Positions 1-5,728 of a stretch of 13,706 bases of DNA are shown one piece after another. Every line of letters begins with the position of its first letter. Position 1 is the first letter of the stretch. The translations under genes and the position numbers were made by a program. A model generated the notes under the pieces. The model made no database searches and had not been told where the DNA came from. It was given only the letters and a program-made list of their open reading frames with translations. The stretch is from an uncultured Phascolarctobacterium sp. (GTDB lineage: Bacteria; Bacillota; Negativicutes; Acidaminococcales; Acidaminococcaceae): positions 1-13,706 of the forward strand of contig USBG01000036.1 in the NCBI GenBank assembly GCA_900552855.1, in the 5' to 3' direction.

Positions 1-1
1 C

Positions 2-377
2 TATGTACTGTCCAGTGGTTACTATGATGCATACTATAATAAAGCTATGCAGGTTCGTACTCTCATCCGCCGCGACTTTGACGCTGCGTTTGAAAAATGC
101 GATGTACTGCTGACCCCGACCTCTCCTGTTCCGGCATACAAAATCGACGGCCATATGGACCCGCTGACCACCTACATGCTGGACGTTACTACTATTCCTG
201 TTAACATGGCGGGTCTGCCCGGTATATCCATTCCCTGCGGCATCCGACGGTATGCCTATCGGTATGCAATTAATTGGCAAGGTATTGGACGAAGAAACCA
301 TTCTGCGTGCTGCTTATACCTTTGAACAAGCAACCGAATATCATAAAGTATTCGCACCGCTGGGAGGTAAAAAATAA
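2..377 (+). CDS. gatA: GatA 3' end (Glu-tRNA(Gln)/Asp-tRNA(Asn) amidotransferase subunit A), frameshifted
   Basis: C-terminal part of the amidase subunit of GatCAB, which releases ammonia from glutamine so that Glu-tRNA(Gln) or Asp-tRNA(Asn) can be amidated. The gene starts before the window. The frame beginning at base 2 carries typical late-GatA sequence: YVLSSGYYDAYY, QVRTLIRRDFD, DVLLTPTSPVPAY and AGLPGISIPCG. After the PCG codons (about base 241) this frame becomes nonsense and stops at 325. The frame one base further (codons from 240) gives the expected GatA ending DGMPIGMQLIGK, DEETILRAAYTFEQATEYH and a stop at 375-377. The gene is therefore out of frame by +1 (equivalent to a 5-base loss) near 235-250. 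GatA is normally essential together with GatB, so this may be a sequencing or assembly error rather than a dead gene. The stop overlaps the gatB start by one base, typical of translational coupling. Confidence 0.9.
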
Positions 378-1819
378 TGACTAAATATATTACTGTTATC
401 GGCCTGGAGGTTCATGCCGAGCTGAAAACTAAAACTAAAGCCTTCTGCAGCTGCTCCACCGCTTTCGGCAGCACACCTAACACTCATGTATGCCCCGTTT
501 GTCTGGGTATGCCCGGTGCTTTGCCTGTGCTGAATAAGCAAGTTGTAGACTTTGCTATTAAAGCTGGTCTGGCTCTGAACTGCGATATTCAAAAGTTCAA
601 CAAGTTTGACCGTAAAAACTACTTCTATCCTGACCTGTCTAAAAACTATCAAATTTCTCAATTTGATAAACCTATCTGCCTGGGCGGTCATATCGACATT
701 GTTGTTGATGGCGAGCACAAACGTATTGGCGTAACTCGTATCCACATGGAAGAAGACGCTGGTAAGCTGAATCACAGCGGTGCAAGCATCAGCACCTCTG
801 ACTCCTCCGCAGTTGACTACAACCGCGCTGGTGTTCCTCTGATTGAGATTGTATCCGAGCCTGATATGCGTAGCGCTGCAGAAGCTCGTGCTTATATGGA
901 AAACCTGAAAGCTATTCTTGAATACACCGATGTTTGCGACTGCAAAATGCAAGAAGGCAGCCTCCGCTGCGACGCTAACATCTCCATTATGCCCGAAGGT
1001 GCTAAGGAATTTGGTACCCGTGCCGAAATCAAAAACCTGAACTCCTTCCGTGCTCTTGAGCGTGCTATCAACTATGAAGTTGAACGTCAAAAAGAGATTT
1101 TGGAAGATGGCGGTCATGTTGTTCAAGAAACCCGTACTTGGGACGAGGCTAATGGCGTAACTCTGTCCATGCGTTCTAAAGAAGAAGCTCATGACTATCG
1201 TTACTTCCCCGAGCCTGACCTGGTTCCTGTACAACTGGATGATGCTTGGATTGAGCGTATCCGTCAAACTCTGCCCGAGCTGCCGGCTCAGCGTCAACAA
1301 CGCTTGATGGATGAGCATGGTCTGCCTGAATACGATGCTTCTCAAATCGTATCTACCAAGGCTATGGCTGAGTACTTCGACGAAGCTGTTAAGACTGCTA
1401 AAGATAGCAAGGGTGTTGCTAACTGGCTGCTTGGTGATGTATCTGCTTACCTGAACAACGAAGGCATTACCATTGCTGAATTCAAGGTAACTCCTGCACA
1501 TCTGGCAGAGCTGGTTAACCTGACTAAAGAAGGCGTTCTCTCTAGTAAACTGGCTAAGAAAGTATTCGTAGAAATGCTTAAAGAAGACGAAGCTCCTAAG
1601 GCTCTCGTTAAAAAGCTTGGCTTAGAGCAAGTAAGTGATGAAGGCGCTATTCTGAAGCTGGTTGAAGAAACCATCGCAGAAAATCCTCAATCCGTTGCTG
1701 ACTACAAAGCAGGTAAAGACCGTGCTATCGGCTTCCTGGTTGGTCAAATCATGAAAAAATCTCGTGGTAAGGCAAACCCGGGCATGGTTCAAAAAATGCT
1801 GAAGGAAAAAATGCAATAA
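377..1819 (+). CDS. gatB: Asp/Glu-tRNA amidotransferase subunit B
   Basis: tRNA-binding and kinase subunit of GatCAB: it phosphorylates the mischarged Glu or Asp on the tRNA, which is then amidated with ammonia tunnelled from GatA. At 480 aa it has the full family length. The N-terminal catalytic domain opens with GLEVHAELKTKTK (residues 9-21), followed by the zinc-site cysteines C24, C26, C39 and C42 (FCSC...CPVC) and the family signature GSLRCDANIS starting at G194. The C-terminal YqeY-type tRNA-binding domain runs from about residue 330 to the end (KEGVLSSKLAKKV, ENPQSVADYKAGK, IGFLVGQIMKKSRGKANP). The start ATG has GGGAGG at 362-367, inside the end of gatA, and overlaps the gatA stop by one base. 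It is the last gene of the operon, with a strong terminator just downstream. A long open frame on the opposite strand is only a codon-bias shadow. Confidence 0.98.
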   Translation: MTKYITVIGLEVHAELKTKTKAFCSCSTAFGSTPNTHVCPVCLGMPGALPVLNKQVVDFAIKAGLALNCDIQKFNKFDRKNYFYPDLSKNYQISQFDKPICLGGHIDIVVDGEHKRIGVTRIHMEEDAGKLNHSGASISTSDSSAVDYNRAGVPLIEIVSEPDMRSAAEARAYMENLKAILEYTDVCDCKMQEGSLRCDANISIMPEGAKEFGTRAEIKNLNSFRALERAINYEVERQKEILEDGGHVVQETRTWDEANGVTLSMRSKEEAHDYRYFPEPDLVPVQLDDAWIERIRQTLPELPAQRQQRLMDEHGLPEYDASQIVSTKAMAEYFDEAVKTAKDSKGVANWLLGDVSAYLNNEGITIAEFKVTPAHLAELVNLTKEGVLSSKLAKKVFVEMLKEDEAPKALVKKLGLEQVSDEGAILKLVEETIAENPQSVADYKAGKDRAIGFLVGQIMKKSRGKANPGMVQKMLKEKMQ

Positions 1820-1841
1820 TATAGTGCTGTAGGCTCTATAT

Positions 1842-1888
1842 AAAAAAGACACCAAGACGTGGCAATGCTGCGTCATTGGTGTCTTTTT
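1842..1888 (+). terminator. Rho-independent terminator of gatAB
   Basis: The stem GACACCAAGACG (1848-1859) pairs with CGTC-TTGGTGTC (1871-1883, one bulged A at 1875) around an 11-nt loop. An A-run precedes it and TTTTTGTTTT follows. It lies about 25 nt after the gatB stop. The A-run and T-run also pair, so it could work in both directions. Confidence 0.9.
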
Positions 1889-1903
1889 GTTTTATGTATG
1901 AAG

Positions 1904-1952
1904 AATAAGCTCCATATCGAGATGTTAGTTATACATCGACATAGAGCTTATT
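1904..1952. repeat. Long imperfect hairpin (inverted repeat)
   Basis: The outer arms AATAAGCTC (1904-1912) and GAGCTTATT (1944-1952) are perfect 9-bp complements. Further pairing continues inside (TCGA with TCGA, ATG with CAT), so most of the 49 nt can fold into one arm. It lies between the gatB terminator and the stop of a minus-strand reading-frame remnant at 1960. On the minus strand it comes a few bases after that stop, so it could be that gene's old terminator, although no strong T-run follows in either direction. Confidence 0.6.
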
Positions 1953-1959
1953 GCATTAT

Positions 1960-2157
1960 TTATTTTATCCTTTTAAAGGTATTCCAGTAAAGAATTAGGG
2001 TTCTTAATTCGGCTGGAGCATTACCTCCAAGCTCATTAAATCTTATACTGTGTTTTTTTAGTCCTTTACCTTTGGAGTTATATTTATATCCACAATTGGT
2101 GAAAACTTCAGCAAAGTTAGCTCCACTAGTATTGTTTGCTTTTTTAACTTTACACTT
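1960..2157 (-). pseudogene. C-terminal gene remnant, family unknown
   Basis: On the minus strand, 65 codons are open from 2157 down to a TAA at 1960-1962. There is no ATG, GTG or TTG start, and two stops (TAA, TAG) lie directly upstream. The peptide looks like real protein rather than chance: it includes SGANFAEVFTNCGYKYN, then KHSIRFNELGGNAPAELRTL, and ends ILYWNTFKRIK. It has mixed hydrophobic and charged composition and no low-complexity bias. I do not recognise the family. The best reading is the 3' end of a gene whose front part was deleted, with a hairpin a few bases beyond the stop. It could also be a chance open frame in AT-rich DNA. No ribosome site or start supports present-day translation. 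Confidence 0.45.
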
Positions 2158-2186
2158 TTACTAAAACAACTTCACAAATTGTTCAT

Positions 2187-2215
2187 TTGCAAAAAATCTT
2201 GTAATAGCGTATAGT
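2187..2215 (+). promoter_or_regulatory. Promoter of the 2277-2762 operon
   Basis: A -35 box TTGCAA (2187-2192) and a -10 box TATAGT (2210-2215) are separated by exactly 17 nt, so transcription should start near 2222. The leader of about 55 nt carries the ribosome site AGAGAAGG (2261-2268), 8 nt before the ATG at 2277. Confidence 0.7.
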
Positions 2216-2276
2216 TTAATTAGTTACTTTATTAGTTTACGAATATTGTTGTTTTGATAGAGAGAAGGTATAAAGG

Positions 2277-2591
2277 ATGCAAGATATTAAATTTGAAGGT
2301 AGTGGCTTAGGCTTTTGCTGGCTGCTGCTGTGGACTAGCGTATTGACTGTTATTACTGGTGGTTTGTTTTTTCCTTGGGCTTATTCTGCTCAAAGACGCT
2401 GGATTTGTGATAATACATATGTTGAAGGACGAAAAACTGAATTCATTGGCACTGGCTTAGGATTTTTCTTTCAATGGCTGATGATTATGATTTTAACATC
2501 TATTACTTTTGGCTTATATGCACCCTGGGGATATTGTCAGTTTAAGCGTTGGGAAACCTCCAATACCATTATTACAAGAAAATCCTACTAA
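2277..2591 (+). CDS. Small DUF898-like (YjgN-type) membrane protein
   Basis: This 104-aa protein is built as a tandem repeat of one motif. Repeat 1 begins FEGSGLGF (about residue 6) and continues with a hydrophobic helix into TGGLFFPWAYSAQRRW. Repeat 2 begins FIGTGLGFFF (about residue 56) and continues into TFGLYAPWGYCQFKRW. The pattern F-x-G-x-G, hydrophobic helix, G-[IL]-[FY]-x-P-W, then basic-aromatic residues is that of DUF898/YjgN integral membrane proteins, whose function is not known. Two membrane segments are expected (about residues 13-35 and 62-85), with a short charged linker containing VEGRKTEF. The protein is much shorter than classical YjgN, so a two-repeat minimal form is likely. 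It has its own promoter and a good ribosome site, and is followed after 27 nt by a small Cys-rich membrane protein, probably co-transcribed. Confidence 0.75.
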   Translation: MQDIKFEGSGLGFCWLLLWTSVLTVITGGLFFPWAYSAQRRWICDNTYVEGRKTEFIGTGLGFFFQWLMIMILTSITFGLYAPWGYCQFKRWETSNTIITRKSY

Positions 2592-2618
2592 TTTATTTAG
2601 TAAATAAAGGTGCTGTAG

Positions 2619-2762
2619 ATGGCAAATTATATTGTTGGAGGAGTGCTTTTAGTAGCCGTAATCCTGGCGCTGCGCAGCTATTTTGGTAAAAAATATCAGG
2701 GCTGTAGTGGTTGTGAGGGCTGTGCTTATTCTCAAAAGTGCAAAGAACGAAACAAAATTTAA
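2619..2762 (+). CDS. FeoB-associated-type Cys-rich membrane protein
   Basis: A 47-aa protein: one N-terminal membrane helix (IVGGVLLVAVILAL, residues 5-18), a basic stretch (R19, K24, K25), then cysteines C29, C32, C35 and C41 in a C-x2-C-x2-C-x5-C arrangement, and a basic end (KCKERNKI). This matches the small FeoB-associated Cys-rich membrane proteins (also annotated as virus attachment p12 family), usually found as the last gene of feo ferrous-iron transport operons. Their role is unproven, with metal or Fe-S handling suspected. The ribosome site AAAGG (2606-2610) lies 8 nt before the ATG. Here it follows a DUF898-like protein, with no feoA or feoB in the window. Short length makes the family call moderately rather than fully certain. 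Confidence 0.75.
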   Translation: MANYIVGGVLLVAVILALRSYFGKKYQGCSGCEGCAYSQKCKERNKI

Positions 2763-2764
2763 GA

Positions 2765-2793
2765 TTGACAAATCAGCCTAATGGTTATATGCT
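2765..2793 (+). promoter_or_regulatory. Likely alr promoter
   Basis: A consensus -35 box TTGACA (2765-2770) and a -10-like TATGCT (2788-2793) are separated by 17 nt, giving a predicted start near 2800. It begins only 2 nt after the stop of the preceding small gene. The transcript would have a leader of about 115 nt before alr, containing a strong hairpin. Confidence 0.65.
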
Positions 2794-2840
2794 AATATTG
2801 TGGTTTAGGCTTGTGCTCAGCCATAGTTATTAGAACAGTC

Positions 2841-2880
2841 AGCCGCGGCTAGACCTTTGGTCCGCGGCTTATTTTGTTTG
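2841..2880 (+). terminator. Strong hairpin with T-tail in the alr leader (terminator or attenuator)
   Basis: AGCCGCG (2841-2847) pairs with CGCGGCT (2863-2869), with an inner stem GACC (2852-2855) / GGTC (2859-2862), a TTT loop and a 4-nt bulge on the left side. TATTTTGTTTG follows. It has the form of an intrinsic terminator, yet sits downstream of the best promoter and 36 nt upstream of the alr start. It may end the upstream operon, attenuate alr, or end a short leader RNA of about 80 nt. Confidence 0.7.
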
Positions 2881-2915
2881 AACAGCAGGCTGTTTTTGAC
2901 AAGGAGATTTTAATA

Positions 2916-4034
2916 ATGCATATACAAAGAGGCTCCTGGGCGGAGATAAATCTTGATGCTATTGCCCATAATGTGCAGCAGGCCAAGGCTAATCTTAAGC
3001 CTGGTACCAAGCTGTGTGCAGTTGTAAAGGCTGATGCTTATGGACATGGTGCGGTACGTGTTGCTCAGGAGGCTGCACGCAATGGAGCTGACTTTTTTGC
3101 AGTTGCATTACTGCAGGAAGCAGTACAATTGAGGGATGCAGGTATTGACCTGCCAATCCTTGTGCTTGGCTCCATGCTGACCGAGGTTGCAGACCTTGTT
3201 GTTCGTTACGACATCAGTCATGCAGTTTTTGATGAAGAACGCTTATATGCCTTAAATAAAGCTGCCTTAAAGCAGAATACTAAGGCTAAGATACATATTA
3301 AGATTGATACCGGCATGCATCGTATTGGTGTGCATGTAAAGGATGCAGGCAAGTTTGCCAAGCTAGCAGCCTCTTTGCCAGGCATTGAAATTGAAGGCGT
3401 ATTTTCTCATTTTGCCACTGCAGATGCAGATGACAAGCAGTATGCAGCTTATCAATTTGAACGTTTTCAGGAGGCGTTACGCCTAATCGAAGCGGAGGGA
3501 GTAAAAATTCCTTTGCGTCATATTGCTAATAGTGCAGCCTTGACAGAGCTGCAGGAATATCAGCTGGATATGGTACGTCAGGGAATTACTCTCTACGGAC
3601 TTCATCCTGCCCATATGATTGATTGCTACAAGGATTTTGAACCTGTTATGACGGTAAAAACCAAAGTAGCTTTTCTTAAAACACTGCCTAAGGGTGAAAC
3701 AATAGGCTATGGCAGAACCTATACCCTGCCTAGAACAACTGTTGTGGCAACCCTGCCAATTGGTTATGCTGACGGTGTAAGCCGGCGTTTATCCAATAAG
3801 GGCTACATGATTATCAATGGTGAACATGCACCTATTATTGGTAAGGTTTGTATGGATCAGCTAATGCTTGATGTTACCGACATTCCTGATGTTCATGTAG
3901 GCAGTGAGGTAATTGTCTTTGGTGGCCGTGAGCTGCCGATGGAGCTTGTTGCAGAATGGGCAGATACTATCTGCTATGAAATCATCTGCGGCGTAAGCCC
4001 AAGAGTCCCGCGTGAATACGTTAGGGGCAATTAA
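2916..4034 (+). CDS. alr: Alanine racemase (PLP-dependent)
   Basis: Interconverts L- and D-alanine in the cytoplasm, supplying D-Ala for peptidoglycan. The 372-aa length is normal. The PLP-binding lysine is K38 in AVVKADAYGHG. Barrel motifs follow: KIDTGMHRIG, FSHFATAD, HIANSAA and MVRQGITLYG. The catalytic tyrosine of the second active-site face is Y284 in LPIGYADG, and the substrate-pocket motif KVCMDQ (C312-M313) is intact. The ATG at 2916 is chosen because AAGGAG (2901-2906) lies 9 nt before it and the family N-terminus begins right there (RGSWAEINLDAIAHN). An upstream in-frame TTG at 2874 has no ribosome site and falls in the leader hairpin's tail. The gene appears monocistronic, with a terminator downstream. 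Confidence 0.97.
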   Translation: MHIQRGSWAEINLDAIAHNVQQAKANLKPGTKLCAVVKADAYGHGAVRVAQEAARNGADFFAVALLQEAVQLRDAGIDLPILVLGSMLTEVADLVVRYDISHAVFDEERLYALNKAALKQNTKAKIHIKIDTGMHRIGVHVKDAGKFAKLAASLPGIEIEGVFSHFATADADDKQYAAYQFERFQEALRLIEAEGVKIPLRHIANSAALTELQEYQLDMVRQGITLYGLHPAHMIDCYKDFEPVMTVKTKVAFLKTLPKGETIGYGRTYTLPRTTVVATLPIGYADGVSRRLSNKGYMIINGEHAPIIGKVCMDQLMLDVTDIPDVHVGSEVIVFGGRELPMELVAEWADTICYEIICGVSPRVPREYVRGN

Positions 4035-4053
4035 AAACGCTTTCCCTTATTTT

Positions 4054-4097
4054 ATGACTGCGACTGGTCTGACCAACCTGAGCAGTCATCTTTTTTT
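4054..4097 (+). terminator. alr terminator
   Basis: ATGACTGC (4054-4061) pairs with GCAGTCAT (4082-4089). An inner TGGT/ACCA hairpin lies in the loop, and C plus seven T (4091-4097) follow. It starts about 20 nt after the alr stop. Confidence 0.92.
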
Positions 4098-4099
4098 GC

Positions 4100-4131
4100 A
4101 AAAAAAGCCCTGTGGAGTTGTACACAGGACT
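4100..4131 (-). terminator. Terminator of the PucR-type gene
   Basis: Read on the minus strand, AGTCCTGTG (4131-4123) pairs with CACAGGGCT (4114-4106), including one G-T pair, followed by seven T (the A-run at 4100-4106). It ends the convergent gene at 4137-5333. Its T-tail abuts that of the alr terminator, forming the palindrome TTTTTTTGCAAAAAAA at 4091-4106. Confidence 0.9.
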
Positions 4132-4136
4132 TAATA

Positions 4137-5333
4137 TTATTCTAAATTTTCACATTTAAGGTTATCAAGATAATTTTTTATGACAAGTGCCAATAAAAGC
4201 TCAATGCAAACAGAAGGGTCTGTAAGGCTGCAACCCAAAATATCCTCAATCTTAGTAATACGGTAGAGGAGCGTATTTCGATGGATTACAAGTATTTTAG
4301 CGGTTTTGCTAATGTTATTAAAGCATTCCAGATATACCTTTAATGTAGAAAGAAAATCAGTATTGTTTTTATTATCATGTTCTATTAAAACATCAAGCTG
4401 ATTATGATAAAAATATTCCATTTCAGCAGGCTTCATTTGCAGAAAAAGGCGATATAGTCCTAAATTCTTATAACGGCAAACTTTTTTGAAGCCAGTTCGT
4501 TGCATTGTTGTCATGGTGGCGGATGCTTCCTGGTAGCTGGTGCGGATGTAGGCAGATCCCTTGTGGATATCTCCTATTGCTAGGATTAGTTTATCATCAT
4601 TGCAAAGGATGGAGAGGCTATTATGGACTGTTTCCAGATAGGTAATATATCGTTCCAGCTCTTTTTGTGAGCGTGAGCTGATTAGTAGTACGACTTTGTT
4701 ACCATAAATCATAGAATGGGCAGGAATATTTTTAGCTTCACAAATCTCCTGCAGGTAATGCTGGAGATTTGTTTCATGAGAGTCGCCATTAGTAGAAAAT
4801 TCTTTAGATGAAGCAAAAATAGAAATAAAATTATAGCTGCTGATTTTTAAAATGACAATAGCCTCATGATCAAGGCTTGGGTTGTATTCGGTATCAGAAG
4901 AAAAAATAAGGTAGTTTAAAAGATGATGAATTTTTTGGGACTCAATTTGATCATAATCTATGATACGGGTGATTTCTCGAGTTACATCAATAAGCTTTAA
5001 ATCCCAAGGCATGGTAAACAGTGGGAATTTTGCCTGATTAGATATATCCAAAAGCTCTTGTGGTAGCTCCTTTATATATTTACTGCCAGTAAGAACAACT
5101 AGTCCAGCCAGCTTTTTTATAATACATTCCTGTAAAAGCTTAGGAAGCAAACCTCTGTTGTGTGATACACCAGTGATAAATAGCAGCTCACCACCATGTA
5201 CCCAATCAGAAACAGAGGCCGTTTGACCTGTGTAGGGATAAGTAATAATGCGGTCAAGGCCTTCTTCGCCTGCGACTAGCTTTATTTTTTGGAAATGTTT
5301 TAGAGTAAGTAAATCTTTACAGGTTACGGACAT
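4137..5333 (-). CDS. PucR-family transcriptional regulator
   Basis: A 398-aa cytoplasmic regulator. Residues about 5-125 form a PucR N-terminal (purine catabolism regulator-like) domain: TCKDLLTLKHFQ, GLDRIITYPYT, WVHGGELLFITG, LAGLVVLTG, FPLFTMPWDLKLIDVTREI. The middle (about 150-290) resembles the GGDEF-like CdaR segment (ISSYNFISIFA, VVLLISSR, LILAIGDIHKG, SYQEASATM). The C-terminal PucR/CdaR helix-turn-helix is clear: LKVYLECFNNISKTAKIL then VIHRNTLLYRITKIEDILG, about residues 328-370. Members sense small metabolites and usually activate adjacent purine, sugar-acid or amino-acid catabolic genes. No such gene adjoins: alr is convergent and a TPR-like protein is divergent, so its target is unknown. 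The start has GGAGGTG (5345-5339 on the minus strand) 5 nt upstream. It is more AT-rich than gatB and the OMP gene. Confidence 0.9.
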   Translation of the reverse strand: MSVTCKDLLTLKHFQKIKLVAGEEGLDRIITYPYTGQTASVSDWVHGGELLFITGVSHNRGLLPKLLQECIIKKLAGLVVLTGSKYIKELPQELLDISNQAKFPLFTMPWDLKLIDVTREITRIIDYDQIESQKIHHLLNYLIFSSDTEYNPSLDHEAIVILKISSYNFISIFASSKEFSTNGDSHETNLQHYLQEICEAKNIPAHSMIYGNKVVLLISSRSQKELERYITYLETVHNSLSILCNDDKLILAIGDIHKGSAYIRTSYQEASATMTTMQRTGFKKVCRYKNLGLYRLFLQMKPAEMEYFYHNQLDVLIEHDNKNNTDFLSTLKVYLECFNNISKTAKILVIHRNTLLYRITKIEDILGCSLTDPSVCIELLLALVIKNYLDNLKCENLE

Positions 5334-5354
5334 TTTAGCACCTCCATTGCCACA

Positions 5355-5363
5355 ATTATATCA
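5355..5363 (-). promoter_or_regulatory. Extended -10 promoter of the PucR-type gene
   Basis: On the minus strand, TGATATAAT (5363-5355) is a perfect TG-n-TATAAT extended -10 box. No good -35 box is seen 16-18 nt upstream. The leader would be only about 15 nt and run straight into the GGAGGTG ribosome site. Confidence 0.55.
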
Positions 5364-5640
5364 TATTAGGGAATATTATAATAGATAAAGTTTATGTTAA
5401 AGTGAAGATTTTATGCTTACAATGTATTATGCCGTGGGACAAGTGGATTTAAAATAAATACGATTTAGTGAATACAAAGTTCATTGCTGTAATGCTTTTA
5501 TTTTTACTGGCTTGTATATTTAAGCATCAAAGGGTTAGTAATGTTTTACTCCATTTATTAGGATGCTTATAATTACAGGGGTTAGGCCTTGCGTTGTACA
5601 TTTGCAATGTAGAAGGCATAAAAAAGACAAAAAGTAATGT
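5364..5640. other. Divergent intergenic region with two hairpins, no gene seen
   Basis: AT-rich stretch between the divergent PucR-type and TPR-like genes. TAAGCATC (5521-5528) and GATGCTTA (5562-5569) are 8-bp inverted arms around a smaller AGTAA/TTACT stem. A second hairpin lies near 5587-5620, where GCCTT/AAGGC encloses TACATT-TGC-AATGTA. Neither is followed by a T-run on the plus strand. They could be regulator binding sites, for example for the adjacent PucR-type protein, or parts of a structured RNA. Open frames here reach at most 26 codons and lack ribosome sites. Confidence 0.4.
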
Positions 5641-5649
5641 ATGATTTTA

Positions 5650-5658
5650 TGCTATAAT
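5650..5658 (+). promoter_or_regulatory. Extended -10 promoter of the TPR-like gene
   Basis: TGCTATAAT is a TG-n-TATAAT extended -10 box, with no convincing -35 at 16-18 nt. The predicted start near 5665 gives a leader of about 65 nt that contains the hairpin 5676-5700. Confidence 0.6.
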
Positions 5659-5675
5659 AAATAAAGAATATAAGC

Positions 5676-5700
5676 TGCTTAGGTAAATTCTGCCTAGGCA
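5676..5700 (+). promoter_or_regulatory. Leader hairpin before the TPR-like gene
   Basis: TGCTTAGG (5676-5683) pairs with CCTAGGCA (5693-5700), 8 pairs including one G-T, with a 9-nt loop. It lies 13 nt upstream of the AAAGGAGG ribosome site (5713-5720). It could stabilise the mRNA 5' end or modulate initiation. No T-run follows, so it is not a terminator. Confidence 0.45.
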
Positions 5701-5728
5701 ATAGCTAATGATAAAGGAGGATTTTCTT

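Noticed and set aside
341..1501. 386-codon open frame on the minus strand opposite gatB
   Set aside because: It lies wholly opposite a highly conserved, codon-biased gatB, has low-complexity shadow composition, no ribosome site and no recognisable domain.
1842..1952. Possible insertion-sequence ends or CRISPR-like repeats formed by the two hairpins after gatB
   Set aside because: The two hairpins are unrelated in sequence; the first is a normal terminator, and no transposase or repeated unit is present.
2874..2915. Upstream in-frame TTG start for alr
   Set aside because: It falls in the tail of the leader hairpin and lacks a ribosome site; the ATG at 2916 has AAGGAG at good spacing and fits the family N-terminus.
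5492..5572. 26-codon hydrophobic open frame in the divergent intergenic region
   Set aside because: No ribosome site, and it coincides with an inverted repeat that better explains the sequence.
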